From CAYTPI01 sp964439625 (GTDB lineage Bacteria; Chloroflexota; Anaerolineae; Aggregatilineales; UBA3940), in contig CAYTPI010000001.1 in the NCBI GenBank assembly GCA_964439625.1, forward strand, positions 1 to 64,000: DNA of 64,000 bases, given 5' to 3'. The notes beneath the pieces were generated by a model. That model was given only the letters and a program-made list of their open reading frames with translations, searched no databases and had not been told where the DNA came from. The position numbers and the translations under genes are program-made. How positions within the stretch are numbered: the stretch's first letter is position 1; each line of letters opens with the position of its first letter. Positions 51,494 to 60,507 of the stretch are shown piece after piece.

Positions 51494-54400
51494 TATTCGA
51501 TCACGTCTAAACTGTAGACTGTGGCGCTACCATCTTCATAGGTAACGATAAAGCCTCTGCCATTCGGGGCGAAATCGGCATCAGTGGCGGGCGGTCTGCG
51601 TCCGTTGGCGGAGAGCACAACGTATTCCGAAGTCTGATACTGCCAGAGAAAGCCGCTGCCGTTTGAACCTGCGCTAAGTAAGGTTGCTGAGCCCGGTCGG
51701 AACGATAAGGCGACCGGAATATCCAAATGGCCTTCTAGCGTTTCTATTTGCTCTAACGTCGTCATGTCCCAGATGAAAATATCTGAGGTGGCAACCACCG
51801 ACGACGCCAACCGTCTGCCATCACTGCTAAAGGTGACTGCTCCCACACCCAATTCATGCCCGCGCAGCTTTCTGATAATGGTACCGCCAACTGTGTCCCA
51901 CAGAGTTACGGAGTCATCCGATGAACCGGTAGCGAGCAGGCTATCATCCGGCGACCATTCGATTGCACTAAAGACATCACGGTGACCATCCTCAAGTAGG
52001 ATGCTGGGGTTTAGGGTCTCATCTGGTGCTTCTAGTCCGGCTCGTGGCTCAATATCCCAAATAGCAGCATCTCCATCAATTGCGCCTGCCGCTATCAATA
52101 TGCCACTATTCGAGAAAGTAACCTCTGTCACAGCTTCGCCCAAGCCAGTTAATGTTGTGACAACTTCACCTGCTTCAATACTCCAAACCACAATCGTGCC
52201 GTTCGCAAGTGCTGCCGCAATTAACCGACCATCTGGGCTAAAGGCGACATCTTCTAATGAACCAAGTAATGGCCCTTGCGTTTGAAGTATTGATGTTCCA
52301 GCAGTTTCTGCATCTGGTGCAACGCTGTACTGGATGATGCGGTTGTTGGGCAACCCCAGTGATACGAAACGATTATTTGGTGAATAATGGGCTGCCAAAG
52401 GGTCTTCTGGCCCCTCAAGCTCGAAGAGAAGACCGGGTTCGAGTGATCCAGGACCGATGCTCACCAAACTAGTCGGTGGTGTTATTTGAAGCGCCTGGAA
52501 ACTGTAGCCAAAAACATCTGCTTCTGAGGTAAACAGTAGTGTGCGTCCATCTGGCTGCCAGCGTATTGTATCGATTGGCTCAACAGTGGGGTCAACAGCG
52601 CCAACGGGTTCAAAGGTTTCACCACTCCATAGGGCTATGGTGCCATCACCGAAGGCAGCAGCCAACAGACCTGTCGTTGAAAAGTCAACGTCAACCACGG
52701 CCTCTGGTGGGAGGTTGCCATCGTCAGAACCACCACTGTCTATGGCAATGTTTGGCTCAGTGAATAATGTCCGTACTGAGCCTGTATCAATGTTGACGAC
52801 TTGGATTGTCCCTTCGACCGTGCCGTATGATACCTGCGTGCCCCTTGGGCGTGTGCCACTGATAGCAATACTAGTGATATCCAATGGTACTTCCACCACG
52901 CGGATCAGACCGTTGGGCGTTAACGGTTGACCACCATCCCCGGTCTCAGGAACAACTTCGTAAACGCCCAGTAAGCTAACGTCTGCATCTGGGCTTTCGC
53001 TGATCAAGAAGTAGCGTTCACTATCCCCCCCCCAGCCTGCCAATTCAATGGGTGTGCCGGTCGGGTTAAACCGCTGGACAATCCGATTACGAGAGAGGTC
53101 TTCTGCATCCCAAATAATGATGGTGCCGTCTTCACTGCCGGAGAATAAATAGTCGCCGTTTGGGCTAAATTGCAGCGCTGTCACTGGGGCATTGTGGGCC
53201 GTGAGGCGTGCTATGGCTTCGGTTGTGCCAGCGTCCCATACCACCAAATCGACGCCGTCATTGGAGACTAAAAGGTCTTCGTTGACGGGCGATAGTGCTA
53301 CTTGTTCGGCGCCTAATTCATTGAAGATAAACGGTGCGCCGCCTTCCTCAAACACGTAAACCCCGCGGCGTGAGGCCAGCGCGACCCGCCCAGTGTTGGT
53401 GTTTGAAATAGCGTTGATCGCGGCTGGGTTTTCCTCAACATCACTGAGGGATGCACGCAGTTCTGGTTCAAACTCTAATAATGGCAGGTTAGTCGTCGCC
53501 TGCTCTGGCCCGGCAGTTGGGGTGACGGTCGGTGTTGGCTCGAGTGTGTCTACTGGCTGCACAATCTCGATGGTTGGGTTTGCCTCAGCCGGCTCAGGTG
53601 TTTCGCCTGTTTCCGCGGTGGGTTCTGTTTCAAGGATAGTCTCTGCTACCGTCATAAATGGCAGAGCTGCAATCGGTGCTGGAGTCGGCACCAACCCGTT
53701 GATCATCAGGAAGAAGCCGCCGACAATAACCGCAAGTAGTATAATGCTGGTGGTCACCAAGGCGGCACGTAAACACCCCGAACGTCGCTTCGTCTCTGAG
53801 GGTGTTGTTGCCTTAGACTGCGGCTCATCATCAAAGTCAAAACTGAGATTGGGCTGTGCCGCGTCGGTGACGACTGGTGTCTCAAACCCTGGGATTAGTT
53901 CTTGGTTACCGGTCGCAAAACTCTTGACCACGCGCTCATCACTGAGTTTTCTCGGTGCTTTCGGAGCTGGGAAAGAGTCTGTTGCTGGTTCGAGGGTCGG
54001 CAGTTTGCCTGTGTCAGGTTCCGCCGTTGGGAGAGGCTGGGTTGGCTCAGCAGGTTTGCCTGGTGAACGAGTATCCAGCACGATTGTCTGATCATCCCAT
54101 TCGAGCCAATCTGACTCTGGCAGTGGCGTCTGCTTGAACGGGCTTTCCAGCGTCTGGGTAATTGGGTCATCTTCCAGTTTCAAGAACGAGAAGCTACTCT
54201 GCTTCTTTGATGTGGCTTTATCATCATCTGACTCGGTCTCTTCCGCTGAGTTTGGCTCAGCTACCTCAGCCTGATCGGCAATAATTTCCTCAACACCCGT
54301 ATCAAAAATATCGTCGATGCCAGTCGGTGTATTATGCAGAAAATCCGGGCGGCTCATCGGCGGGGGTGTTGGCTGACGTTCTGTTGCGAAAGGCAGTACT

Positions 54401-54765
54401 GGTGTGCCGAATGGTGGCGTGGGTGGTTCATTTGTGGCGTTCCGCAGCGTATTTGGGTCGAGTGCGCCCGTCCCCCGTAATGCCGCTTTATGCAGTTCTA
54501 ATTGATCCGTGGCCCAACGGACAACAGCAAGGTCGCCGCTGAACTTGAGAACCCGATAGAGACAGTCTATTGCTTGTTGGTGCGTCTCCACGACCTCCGA
54601 CATGACAGCCCATGCTTGGGGATCGTTGGGGTCTTCTTTCAGGGTACGCGCCAAAATAACGCGGGCTTGCTCTGTCTCACCTGAGCGTGCCAGGCGAAAC
54701 GCAATCCGCATTTCTTCTTTTTTGGAGAAACCACTTTGTTCAGTCACAGTAGAAAATGGTAGCAC
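51493..54765 (-). CDS. 1090-aa TPR and WD40 membrane protein
   Basis: Residues about 18-90 form TPR-like helices (MRIAFRLARSGETEQARVIL). A long Pro/Ser/Glu-rich region to about 315 follows (TPPFGTPVLPFATERQPTPP). Membrane helix at about 320-345 (AALVTTSIILLAVIVGGFFL). A Thr/Pro stalk leads to about 13-14 WD40 repeats (two propellers) from about 430, such as VTALQFSPNGDYLFSGSEDG then TIIIWDAED, and FSAIEWSPDDSLLATGSSDD then SVTLWDT. The propeller would be outside and the TPR part inside. GTG start at 54765, alternative GTG at 54747. Scaffold or sensor; no catalytic domain. Overlaps crcB by one base. Confidence 0.88.
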   Translation of the reverse strand: MLPFSTVTEQSGFSKKEEMRIAFRLARSGETEQARVILARTLKEDPNDPQAWAVMSEVVETHQQAIDCLYRVLKFSGDLAVVRWATDQLELHKAALRGTGALDPNTLRNATNEPPTPPFGTPVLPFATERQPTPPPMSRPDFLHNTPTGIDDIFDTGVEEIIADQAEVAEPNSAEETESDDDKATSKKQSSFSFLKLEDDPITQTLESPFKQTPLPESDWLEWDDQTIVLDTRSPGKPAEPTQPLPTAEPDTGKLPTLEPATDSFPAPKAPRKLSDERVVKSFATGNQELIPGFETPVVTDAAQPNLSFDFDDEPQSKATTPSETKRRSGCLRAALVTTSIILLAVIVGGFFLMINGLVPTPAPIAALPFMTVAETILETEPTAETGETPEPAEANPTIEIVQPVDTLEPTPTVTPTAGPEQATTNLPLLEFEPELRASLSDVEENPAAINAISNTNTGRVALASRRGVYVFEEGGAPFIFNELGAEQVALSPVNEDLLVSNDGVDLVVWDAGTTEAIARLTAHNAPVTALQFSPNGDYLFSGSEDGTIIIWDAEDLSRNRIVQRFNPTGTPIELAGWGGDSERYFLISESPDADVSLLGVYEVVPETGDGGQPLTPNGLIRVVEVPLDITSIAISGTRPRGTQVSYGTVEGTIQVVNIDTGSVRTLFTEPNIAIDSGGSDDGNLPPEAVVDVDFSTTGLLAAAFGDGTIALWSGETFEPVGAVDPTVEPIDTIRWQPDGRTLLFTSEADVFGYSFQALQITPPTSLVSIGPGSLEPGLLFELEGPEDPLAAHYSPNNRFVSLGLPNNRIIQYSVAPDAETAGTSILQTQGPLLGSLEDVAFSPDGRLIAAALANGTIVVWSIEAGEVVTTLTGLGEAVTEVTFSNSGILIAAGAIDGDAAIWDIEPRAGLEAPDETLNPSILLEDGHRDVFSAIEWSPDDSLLATGSSDDSVTLWDTVGGTIIRKLRGHELGVGAVTFSSDGRRLASSVVATSDIFIWDMTTLEQIETLEGHLDIPVALSFRPGSATLLSAGSNGSGFLWQYQTSEYVVLSANGRRPPATDADFAPNGRGFIVTYEDGSATVYSLDVIE

Positions 54766-54844
54766 ACGCGTTAGTGATAGGCAATGGCTCAGTTGGTAAA
54801 CTTGTCCTGCTTTTCGAAATTTGCTGCTTAAGGAGTGCCCGTCA

Positions 54845-55711
54845 TTGAAGCATGCCTACATTGTATCTACAGATAACTTACCGCACCCTGTACCTGAAAC
54901 TAACTTGTTAGTTACCGAGTTGAAGGCGCTCGAAGTAACAGGGGAAATTGTCTCTTGGCAGGCACAAGATGTTGATTGGACTGCAACCGATATGGTGTTG
55001 GTTCGCACGCCATGGGACTACATCTACAAGCTAGAGGCCTTCCTCGCTTGGTTGGATACTACAGCGGAGGCGGCTCCAGTCTATAATGCGCCTGACATCA
55101 TCAAGTGGAATATCCACAAACACTATCTTGTCGACCTGCTGCAAAGGGGTGTTGATGTGATTCCGACACAGTATGTCTCTCAAGGGCAGCATGTGCATCT
55201 GGCTGACCTTGATTTACTGCGCGATGCGCCCGGATTAGTAATCAAACCGGCTGTCTCTGTTGGTGCGATTGGAACGGGTTATTTCAAAACTGTAAGTGAT
55301 GCTGCCCAAGCCCACCTTGATAGTCTTCTTCAGAAAGACGATGCACTTATACAGCCGTTTGTGCCTGCGATCCAAACTCGAGGCGAAACATCGTTAGTTT
55401 ACTTTGCTGGAGTCTTTTCTCACGGGGTGATCAAGGTACCTGCCGTCGGAGATTACCGGATTCACAAAGAGTATGGTGGCACCTATACACCATACGAACC
55501 AACAAACGCAGAGAAAGCACTGGCTGAACAATCACTCGCTGCGGTTGGCGAGGCATTATCTTACGCACGCATCGATATGGTGTTGACTGATACCGGCCCG
55601 CTGTTGATGGAGATGGAACTCATTGAACCTGAACTTTATTTTCCCTACGCGGATGGTTCGGCGCAGCGGTTTGCACAGGTGATTGCGGAAATAATTAATG
55701 CAGCAGGTTGA
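54845..55711 (+). CDS. ATP-grasp ligase (glutathione-synthetase/DcsG-like)
   Basis: 288 residues from TTG 54845, nine bases after AAGGAG; a TTG at 54821 would lie before that ribosome site. The fold: HAYIVSTDNLPHPVPETNLL, DMVLVRTPWDYIYKLEAFLA, YNAPDIIKWNIHKHYLVDLL (lid hinge), GLVIKPAVSVGAIGTGYF (P-loop-like ATP site), LIQPFVPAIQTRGETSLVYF and LLMEMELIEPELYF (metal-binding Glu/Asn site). NAP---W--HK-YL is typical of the ATP-grasp group that includes D-cycloserine ligase DcsG and similar. Forms a peptide or amide-like bond, substrate unknown. Overlaps the LRR gene by 14 bases. Confidence 0.82.
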   Translation: MKHAYIVSTDNLPHPVPETNLLVTELKALEVTGEIVSWQAQDVDWTATDMVLVRTPWDYIYKLEAFLAWLDTTAEAAPVYNAPDIIKWNIHKHYLVDLLQRGVDVIPTQYVSQGQHVHLADLDLLRDAPGLVIKPAVSVGAIGTGYFKTVSDAAQAHLDSLLQKDDALIQPFVPAIQTRGETSLVYFAGVFSHGVIKVPAVGDYRIHKEYGGTYTPYEPTNAEKALAEQSLAAVGEALSYARIDMVLTDTGPLLMEMELIEPELYFPYADGSAQRFAQVIAEIINAAG

Positions 55712-56543
55712 TTTTGACCATGCAGGACTGAACGATCTGCCTTTGACGCAGATTCCACCCACCACCCAAATTCTCACAGCGCGAGGGAACCAGCTACGGG
55801 ATTTCCCCTCTGACTTATGGATGCACTGCTCTGAGCTGCAAATTCTTTCGCTCGGGAACAATCAATTTACATCGCTTGATTTACCGGTTGGCCTACAGCT
55901 CACCCATTTGTATGTGGACGGCAACCCTCTTACCCGATTGCCCGAAACAATCGGAACATACGAGGCGCTTCAAGTATTAGATGTCGCTCATTGTCTTTTA
56001 GAGCGTTTGCCGGGTGCACTCGCAAACCTATCTCAATTAGAATTCTTCTATGCCGGAAATAATCCGCTTGAGCATTGTCCCTCTTGGATCGGGCAGCTAT
56101 CTGCGTTGGTATACCTCAATCTGGCGGATAGTAACTTGGCTAAATTGCCCACGACGTTAGGGCACTTGGTGAACTTAGTTGAAGTGCGCCTTTACAATAA
56201 TCAATTACGGTTCCTACCGGACATATTCAGCACAATGATGGCCCTTCGTGAGGTGCACCTCAGAGATAATCAACTTGAAGCGTTACCGAAATCACTTGTT
56301 TCTCTACCAGAGCTACGCCTGCTTGATCTGCGAAACAACAAGCTGAAGCGCATCCCAGAGGCAATAGGGGGCGCTCAACGACTGCACACGCTTGACCTGC
56401 GCGGCAATCAACTGGAGGGACTGCCCGCCCCGCTGCTTGATTTACCTCAGCTTGAAAAGCTCGATTTGCGTTGGAATGGTTTTTTTGAGCTCACACCAAT
56501 ACTGCATCAATTACGGAAGCGTGGTGTGCTCATCTATATTTGA
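55698..56543 (+). CDS. Leucine-rich repeat protein
   Basis: 281 residues with about ten LRRs of 22-23 residues (L--L-L--N-L--LP): LQILSLGNNQFTSLDLPVGL, LTHLYVDGNPLTRLPETIGT, LEFFYAGNNPLEHCPSWIGQ, LREVHLRDNQLEALPKSLVS, LRLLDLRNNKLKRIPEAIGG, LHTLDLRGNQLEGLPAPLLD. No signal peptide, so intracellular. LRR solenoids bind proteins. The start overlaps the ATP-grasp end by 14 bases, so both are made together. Partner might be the ligase. Confidence 0.92.
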   Translation: MQQVDFDHAGLNDLPLTQIPPTTQILTARGNQLRDFPSDLWMHCSELQILSLGNNQFTSLDLPVGLQLTHLYVDGNPLTRLPETIGTYEALQVLDVAHCLLERLPGALANLSQLEFFYAGNNPLEHCPSWIGQLSALVYLNLADSNLAKLPTTLGHLVNLVEVRLYNNQLRFLPDIFSTMMALREVHLRDNQLEALPKSLVSLPELRLLDLRNNKLKRIPEAIGGAQRLHTLDLRGNQLEGLPAPLLDLPQLEKLDLRWNGFFELTPILHQLRKRGVLIYI

Positions 56544-56622
56544 CGTGCGTTCGCTTGTAAGAACGTCAACTAAGGGAACTATTTCCTAGTCTTGCCCTAA
56601 CCCGTTGTTATCCCGACCTGAC

Positions 56623-56668
56623 GTTACATTTAGACATTATTGTTACGCTAACGTTAGCCTGATGTAAC
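56623..56668. promoter_or_regulatory. Nested palindromes upstream of the STAS gene
   Basis: Perfect 12-bp palindrome GCTAACGTTAGC at 56647-56658, flanked by an outer inverted pair GTTACAT (56623-56629) and ATGTAAC (56662-56668). Within the 220-base gap before the STAS gene, together with another inverted pair TTGACGT/ACGTCAA at 56540-56569. A possible -35/-10 pair (TTCGGA, 17 bases, TATTAT) follows before the gene. May be regulator sites. Confidence 0.4.
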
Positions 56669-56763
56669 CGCAATTACCTCTTTTGACCATTTAGAATATC
56701 CCACTTTAAAGTACCCTCTGTTCGGATATTCAAACGCATGCCGTATTATATGGGAGTAGTAGT

Positions 56764-57096
56764 ATGCTTGTAAGCATATTTAACCGAGGGTCAGTTCAGG
56801 TTTTATCACTGAATGGGCCTGCTGACATCACCGAAACATCTATGGTAGATTGGTGGTTTCGGCATGCCAATGCGGAGACGGTGGTGATCGACATGCGGGG
56901 CGTCACTTTTATCGACTGTGCAATACTGGGCGTGTTTGCGCGCTGGCACCATTCACTGAAGGAACCTGACGGTGCCATTGTATTTTGTGGCGCCCGGCGC
57001 AGCTTACGCACGGTTTTCTCGATTACGAACTTTGACCAGGCCTTTGACTTTACAGATACCTTCGAAGAAGCCTATGATCTGCTCGTCAAGCATTAA
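56764..57096 (+). CDS. STAS-domain anti-anti-sigma-like protein, Ser replaced by Cys
   Basis: 110 residues, ribosome site GGGAG before ATG 56764. STAS fold: VLSLNGPADITETSMVDWWF, TVVIDMRGVTFIDCAILGVF and ARWHHSLKEPDGAIVFCGAR, then TNFDQAFDFTDTFEEAYDLL. In SpoIIAA-type proteins the phospho-site is the Ser/Thr of F-D-S-x-G-L; here the sequence is FIDCAILG, with Cys in that place. It therefore cannot be regulated by the usual Ser phosphorylation. Could be redox or structural. No kinase or phosphatase neighbours. Confidence 0.85.
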   Translation: MLVSIFNRGSVQVLSLNGPADITETSMVDWWFRHANAETVVIDMRGVTFIDCAILGVFARWHHSLKEPDGAIVFCGARRSLRTVFSITNFDQAFDFTDTFEEAYDLLVKH

Positions 57097-57192
57097 GAAA
57101 CAACAGCTAGGTGCAAACCCCCTAATTCTTGATGTGTTCTTCTGAGCGGATTATCCTTAATATCTAACTAAAAGTTAAGGATAATTAAATCA

Positions 57193-58056
57193 ATGCCCAA
57201 TTCAACCCGTCTATTCGATGACCGTGAGCAGGTTGCTCGGCGTCTCCAAACGCAGAGTGGTCTGCATCGGGTGAAGCCGCAGGAGCGCGGAGCCGATCTG
57301 CACATGCTCGAAGCGAATATGCGGCGAAGTCTGGGCCGGCTGCCATTCCTGCTGCTGTTCCCAATAGGTTACGCCATCCTCGCGACGACGATGCCCAACT
57401 GGGTTGCCGGGGGAGCTGCCTTCTTGTGTGCGCCTCTTGCTGCTCTGACTGCGCTGGCCTTCGGGGTTATCGCCTTCCGAGATTGGTCGAAATGGCGTGA
57501 AGCTGCTTCTGATGAAGCCTACGAGGAGTGGGAACTTCAGGGGGATACGCTAATTTACAATCGTGGAACTGAGGTTGTAATTGAAATTGACCTAGATGAT
57601 GTGGAACGTGTCTTCAATTACAACAAATATTTGCATGTACAAAGCAGATACAGCCAGATCAGTATTCCACATGTGATGTATGGTTACTCAGTCATGCGGG
57701 ATAAACTAGAGCAGTGGTTTGAAATTACCTATGCAAAGCCAGTGCCGCTGCGCCCAATGGGCGAAGAATCGCTGGCGAGCATTTTAAGCTCGGTGTTTAT
57801 CTTCCTTGCGCTGGTGAACCTGCTCTTGATCCATACAATGCCGTGGGCGCTGCTTGCCAGCTTGTTTGTCTCGGTTGGGCTGGGTATGGCAATGCTTGCC
57901 CACAAAGAAGCGCGTGACGTCAAGCGCAAGCGCAAGGCCGGATCAACGTGGCGCAACAAACGCCAGCGTCAGTTTCATCGCTTTGATGTTATTTGGTTGA
58001 TATTGACTGCCGCTAAATTGGTACTCGTCGCGGGTGGGTTTATCTCGATTACCTGA
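57193..58056 (+). CDS. Unknown four-helix membrane protein with a cytoplasmic domain
   Basis: 287 residues, AAGGATAATTAAATCA before ATG. Membrane helices at about 50-70 (LGRLPFLLLFPIGYAILATT), 73-97 (VAGGAAFLCAPLAALTALAF), 193-232 (SILSSVFIFLALVNLLLIHT; ALLASLFVSVGLGMAMLAHK) and 268-285. Between them lies a soluble domain (about 105-190) with strands EEWELQGDTLIYNRGTEVVI, EIDLDDVERVFNYNKYLHVQ, which looks like a PH-like (bPH) or YdbS-type domain. Basic linkers follow (KRKRKAGSTWRNKRQRQ). No family recognised with confidence. Confidence 0.72.
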   Translation: MPNSTRLFDDREQVARRLQTQSGLHRVKPQERGADLHMLEANMRRSLGRLPFLLLFPIGYAILATTMPNWVAGGAAFLCAPLAALTALAFGVIAFRDWSKWREAASDEAYEEWELQGDTLIYNRGTEVVIEIDLDDVERVFNYNKYLHVQSRYSQISIPHVMYGYSVMRDKLEQWFEITYAKPVPLRPMGEESLASILSSVFIFLALVNLLLIHTMPWALLASLFVSVGLGMAMLAHKEARDVKRKRKAGSTWRNKRQRQFHRFDVIWLILTAAKLVLVAGGFISIT

Positions 58057-58246
58057 GAGGCCAACGTAGGTTCGGTAACAACGGGGCTCTAGCCACATGC
58101 TAGCGTCTTTTTGTTTATTGATTGCTCGACTCGGTCGGTAGGAAAGATCGCTCTGGTGTTTGGTGGGGTATTGCGCTAGGCTTGTGCCCTAGAATTTGAC
58201 TGTGTACAGTTACGCAGGTAGACGCGAGCACAAACCGGAAACACCC

Positions 58247-60331
58247 ATGTCCCAAGACGACCATCCTGACGATATTTCTGCGCTTTATGATGAGCTGTTT
58301 GCAGATGACCCCCCTGCGCGTGACGAATCAGAAGAGCCGGAGCGAGAGTTCCCACTGATCCCAGTGATATCTGGTGTGCTGGCACTGCTGGCTGTTGCTG
58401 CTGGGGCTTTTCTGATTACGCCGCGAGTTCTGACCAACTTGAATACCCAACGCGGTGATGAAGCGTTGGCGGCGCAGAACTTCAACGCTGCGCTGAATCA
58501 GTATACAAATGCGATCAACAATGACGAGACTAATGCAGCGGCTTGGGAAGGGCGCGGGTTAGCGAATTTTGCGCTCGGCAATATCTCGCAAGCTGAAGCC
58601 GATTTTACCCAGGCGATTACGCTTGACCCGACTTTGGCGCGTTCGTATGCCAACCGAGGCCGGATCAAGTTTGAGCGTGCGGAATACCCTGCCGCCGCCC
58701 AAGACCTGAATCAGGCACTGCTAAACGACCCGAGCAACTTCACGGCCTTATTTTTTCGTGCTCAAACGGCTGAAGAACTCAACAGTTACGAACTGGCAGT
58801 CGAAGATTACACCCGTGTTATCGAGCTTGACCCGAACAACGTGGTGGCTTATGCTAACCGGGGTGTTATTTACCTCTATCAATTTGAACAAGCCGACCAG
58901 GCTTTTGCTGATCTCACGCGGGCCATTGAACTTAACACCGACAATCCACTAGTCTATGCCGGGCGAGGCACGATTAATTTTCGTCGCGATGATCGCGACT
59001 CTGCCCTACAAGATTTTGATCGCGCCTTGGCGCTTGACCCACTCAATGCTGAAATCTATGAGCTACGGGGTGATATCTTCTACGAACGGGGGCTGTATCA
59101 GGAAGCACGGGCGGACTATTCAGCGGCAATTGAACTGCTGCCCGGTGCGGCTCGTTTGGTCGTCAAGCGGGGTAATGCCCTGCGAGAGTTGGGTCTATTC
59201 GATGTTGCATTGGAGGACTACAACCGGGCCTTGGTGCTTGATACAAACTTCGCGCCGGCCTACAACAACCGCGGCACGATCTACTTTGAGCGTGGTGATT
59301 TCGTCGCCGCCCGGGTGGACTTTGAACGCGCCGCGCAGATCAACCCTGGTGACCCCAACGCCCTCTCAAACTTGGCCCGTATCTACACTGAGGATGGCGA
59401 CTTCGAGCAGGCTATCGCCGTCTTTGATCAACTGATCTTGTTGAATCCAGACTTCGCCGATGCTTATATTGGGCGGGGCAATGTCTACTTCCGGCAGGAG
59501 GCATATGAGGCTGCTCTTACGGACTACACCACGGCTGTTGACCTCGGTACGCAAACGGGTGCTTTGTACTTCAACCGGGCCCGTACCTATGCCGAACTTG
59601 GGCAGGTTGAGGCAGCACTATCTGACTATACGCTTGCCATCGAAGTCCAGCCCACTCTAGCACAGGCTTACCGTGGGCGCGGTGAGTTGCTGCTGGAGCA
59701 GCAGGCTTATGATCGGGCCATTGAAGACCTTAATGCTGCGCTTCAACTTGACGCGAACTTGAATATCGTCTACATCAGCCGTGGACGGGCTTGGTCGGCC
59801 TTAGGTGAATTTGAAAATGCTCTTGGGGACTACAACCTCGCGATTGACCTCAACCCAGATAGTGGAGACGCTTACTTCGAGCGGGGCGTTGTCAACAGCA
59901 GCCTGCGTCGTTGGGATGCCGCTGTCACAGATTACACCCTCGCAATTGAGCGGGGTGTACGCACTGGCGAAGTCTACTATCGGCTGGCGCAGGCCTCATA
60001 CCTTCAAGGGGTGTACGATCAAGCTGCTGCCGATTTTGCCACGGCGGCTGAACTTGACCCAGCCTACGTGGTCGAAAATGCCACTGAGGCACTCAATGCT
60101 GATGCCAATGCGGTATGGGCCCATTTTGCTCGTGGGTTTGCCTCGGAGCAAATTGGCGAACTGCGCCAGGCTCTTGATGATTATGTGTTGTTCGTAAACC
60201 TGCACCCCGGTGAAGAAGATGCCATGCGCGAGGATGCAGAAGCCCGGGTTGACTTCCTGCAAACCGTTGACCTTGATGCTCCGCTGCCGGAAACTGAACC
60301 CTTAGAAGAGATGCCAGCCCCAACTGAATAA
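58247..60331 (+). CDS. TPR-repeat membrane protein (about 16 repeats)
   Basis: 694 residues from ATG 58247 (a TTG at 58196 is in frame but gives a poor N-terminus). An acidic start (MSQDDHPDDISALYDELFAD) and a single helix at about 35-58 (LIPVISGVLALLAVAAGAFL) lead to a TPR array to about 655. Repeats of 34 residues: TNAAAWEGRGLANFALGNIS, AEIYELRGDIFYERGLYQEA, AQAYRGRGELLLEQQAYDRA, DAYFERGVVNSSLRRWDAAV. The G-x-Y-x-x-RG signature with A-x-x-D-Y-x-x-A-I-x-L-D is strongly conserved. The array is outside, an interaction scaffold. No partner known. Confidence 0.92.
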   Translation: MSQDDHPDDISALYDELFADDPPARDESEEPEREFPLIPVISGVLALLAVAAGAFLITPRVLTNLNTQRGDEALAAQNFNAALNQYTNAINNDETNAAAWEGRGLANFALGNISQAEADFTQAITLDPTLARSYANRGRIKFERAEYPAAAQDLNQALLNDPSNFTALFFRAQTAEELNSYELAVEDYTRVIELDPNNVVAYANRGVIYLYQFEQADQAFADLTRAIELNTDNPLVYAGRGTINFRRDDRDSALQDFDRALALDPLNAEIYELRGDIFYERGLYQEARADYSAAIELLPGAARLVVKRGNALRELGLFDVALEDYNRALVLDTNFAPAYNNRGTIYFERGDFVAARVDFERAAQINPGDPNALSNLARIYTEDGDFEQAIAVFDQLILLNPDFADAYIGRGNVYFRQEAYEAALTDYTTAVDLGTQTGALYFNRARTYAELGQVEAALSDYTLAIEVQPTLAQAYRGRGELLLEQQAYDRAIEDLNAALQLDANLNIVYISRGRAWSALGEFENALGDYNLAIDLNPDSGDAYFERGVVNSSLRRWDAAVTDYTLAIERGVRTGEVYYRLAQASYLQGVYDQAAADFATAAELDPAYVVENATEALNADANAVWAHFARGFASEQIGELRQALDDYVLFVNLHPGEEDAMREDAEARVDFLQTVDLDAPLPETEPLEEMPAPTE

Positions 60332-60507
60332 AGCCAACGCTTAGATTGATCTGATCGAGTAATCGCAGCGAACGCATAAGCGGACGGTGAAATAAATCTA
60401 GCCGTCCGCTTGCTGCTAGACCTTAAGGTCGACCACACCATCCGAGCGCCTGCCTTCTATAACCTGCCCATTACGCACACGCCTCAAACTGTTGATCTGG
60501 TTAATTG

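Noticed and set aside
53393..54091. 232-codon plus-strand frame
   Set aside because: Antisense to the Pro/Ser/Glu linker of the TPR/WD40 protein. Low complexity without motifs.
56540..56569. TTGACGT/ACGTCAA inverted pair after the LRR gene
   Set aside because: No U tract and a 16-base loop; too weak for a terminator or an operator on its own.
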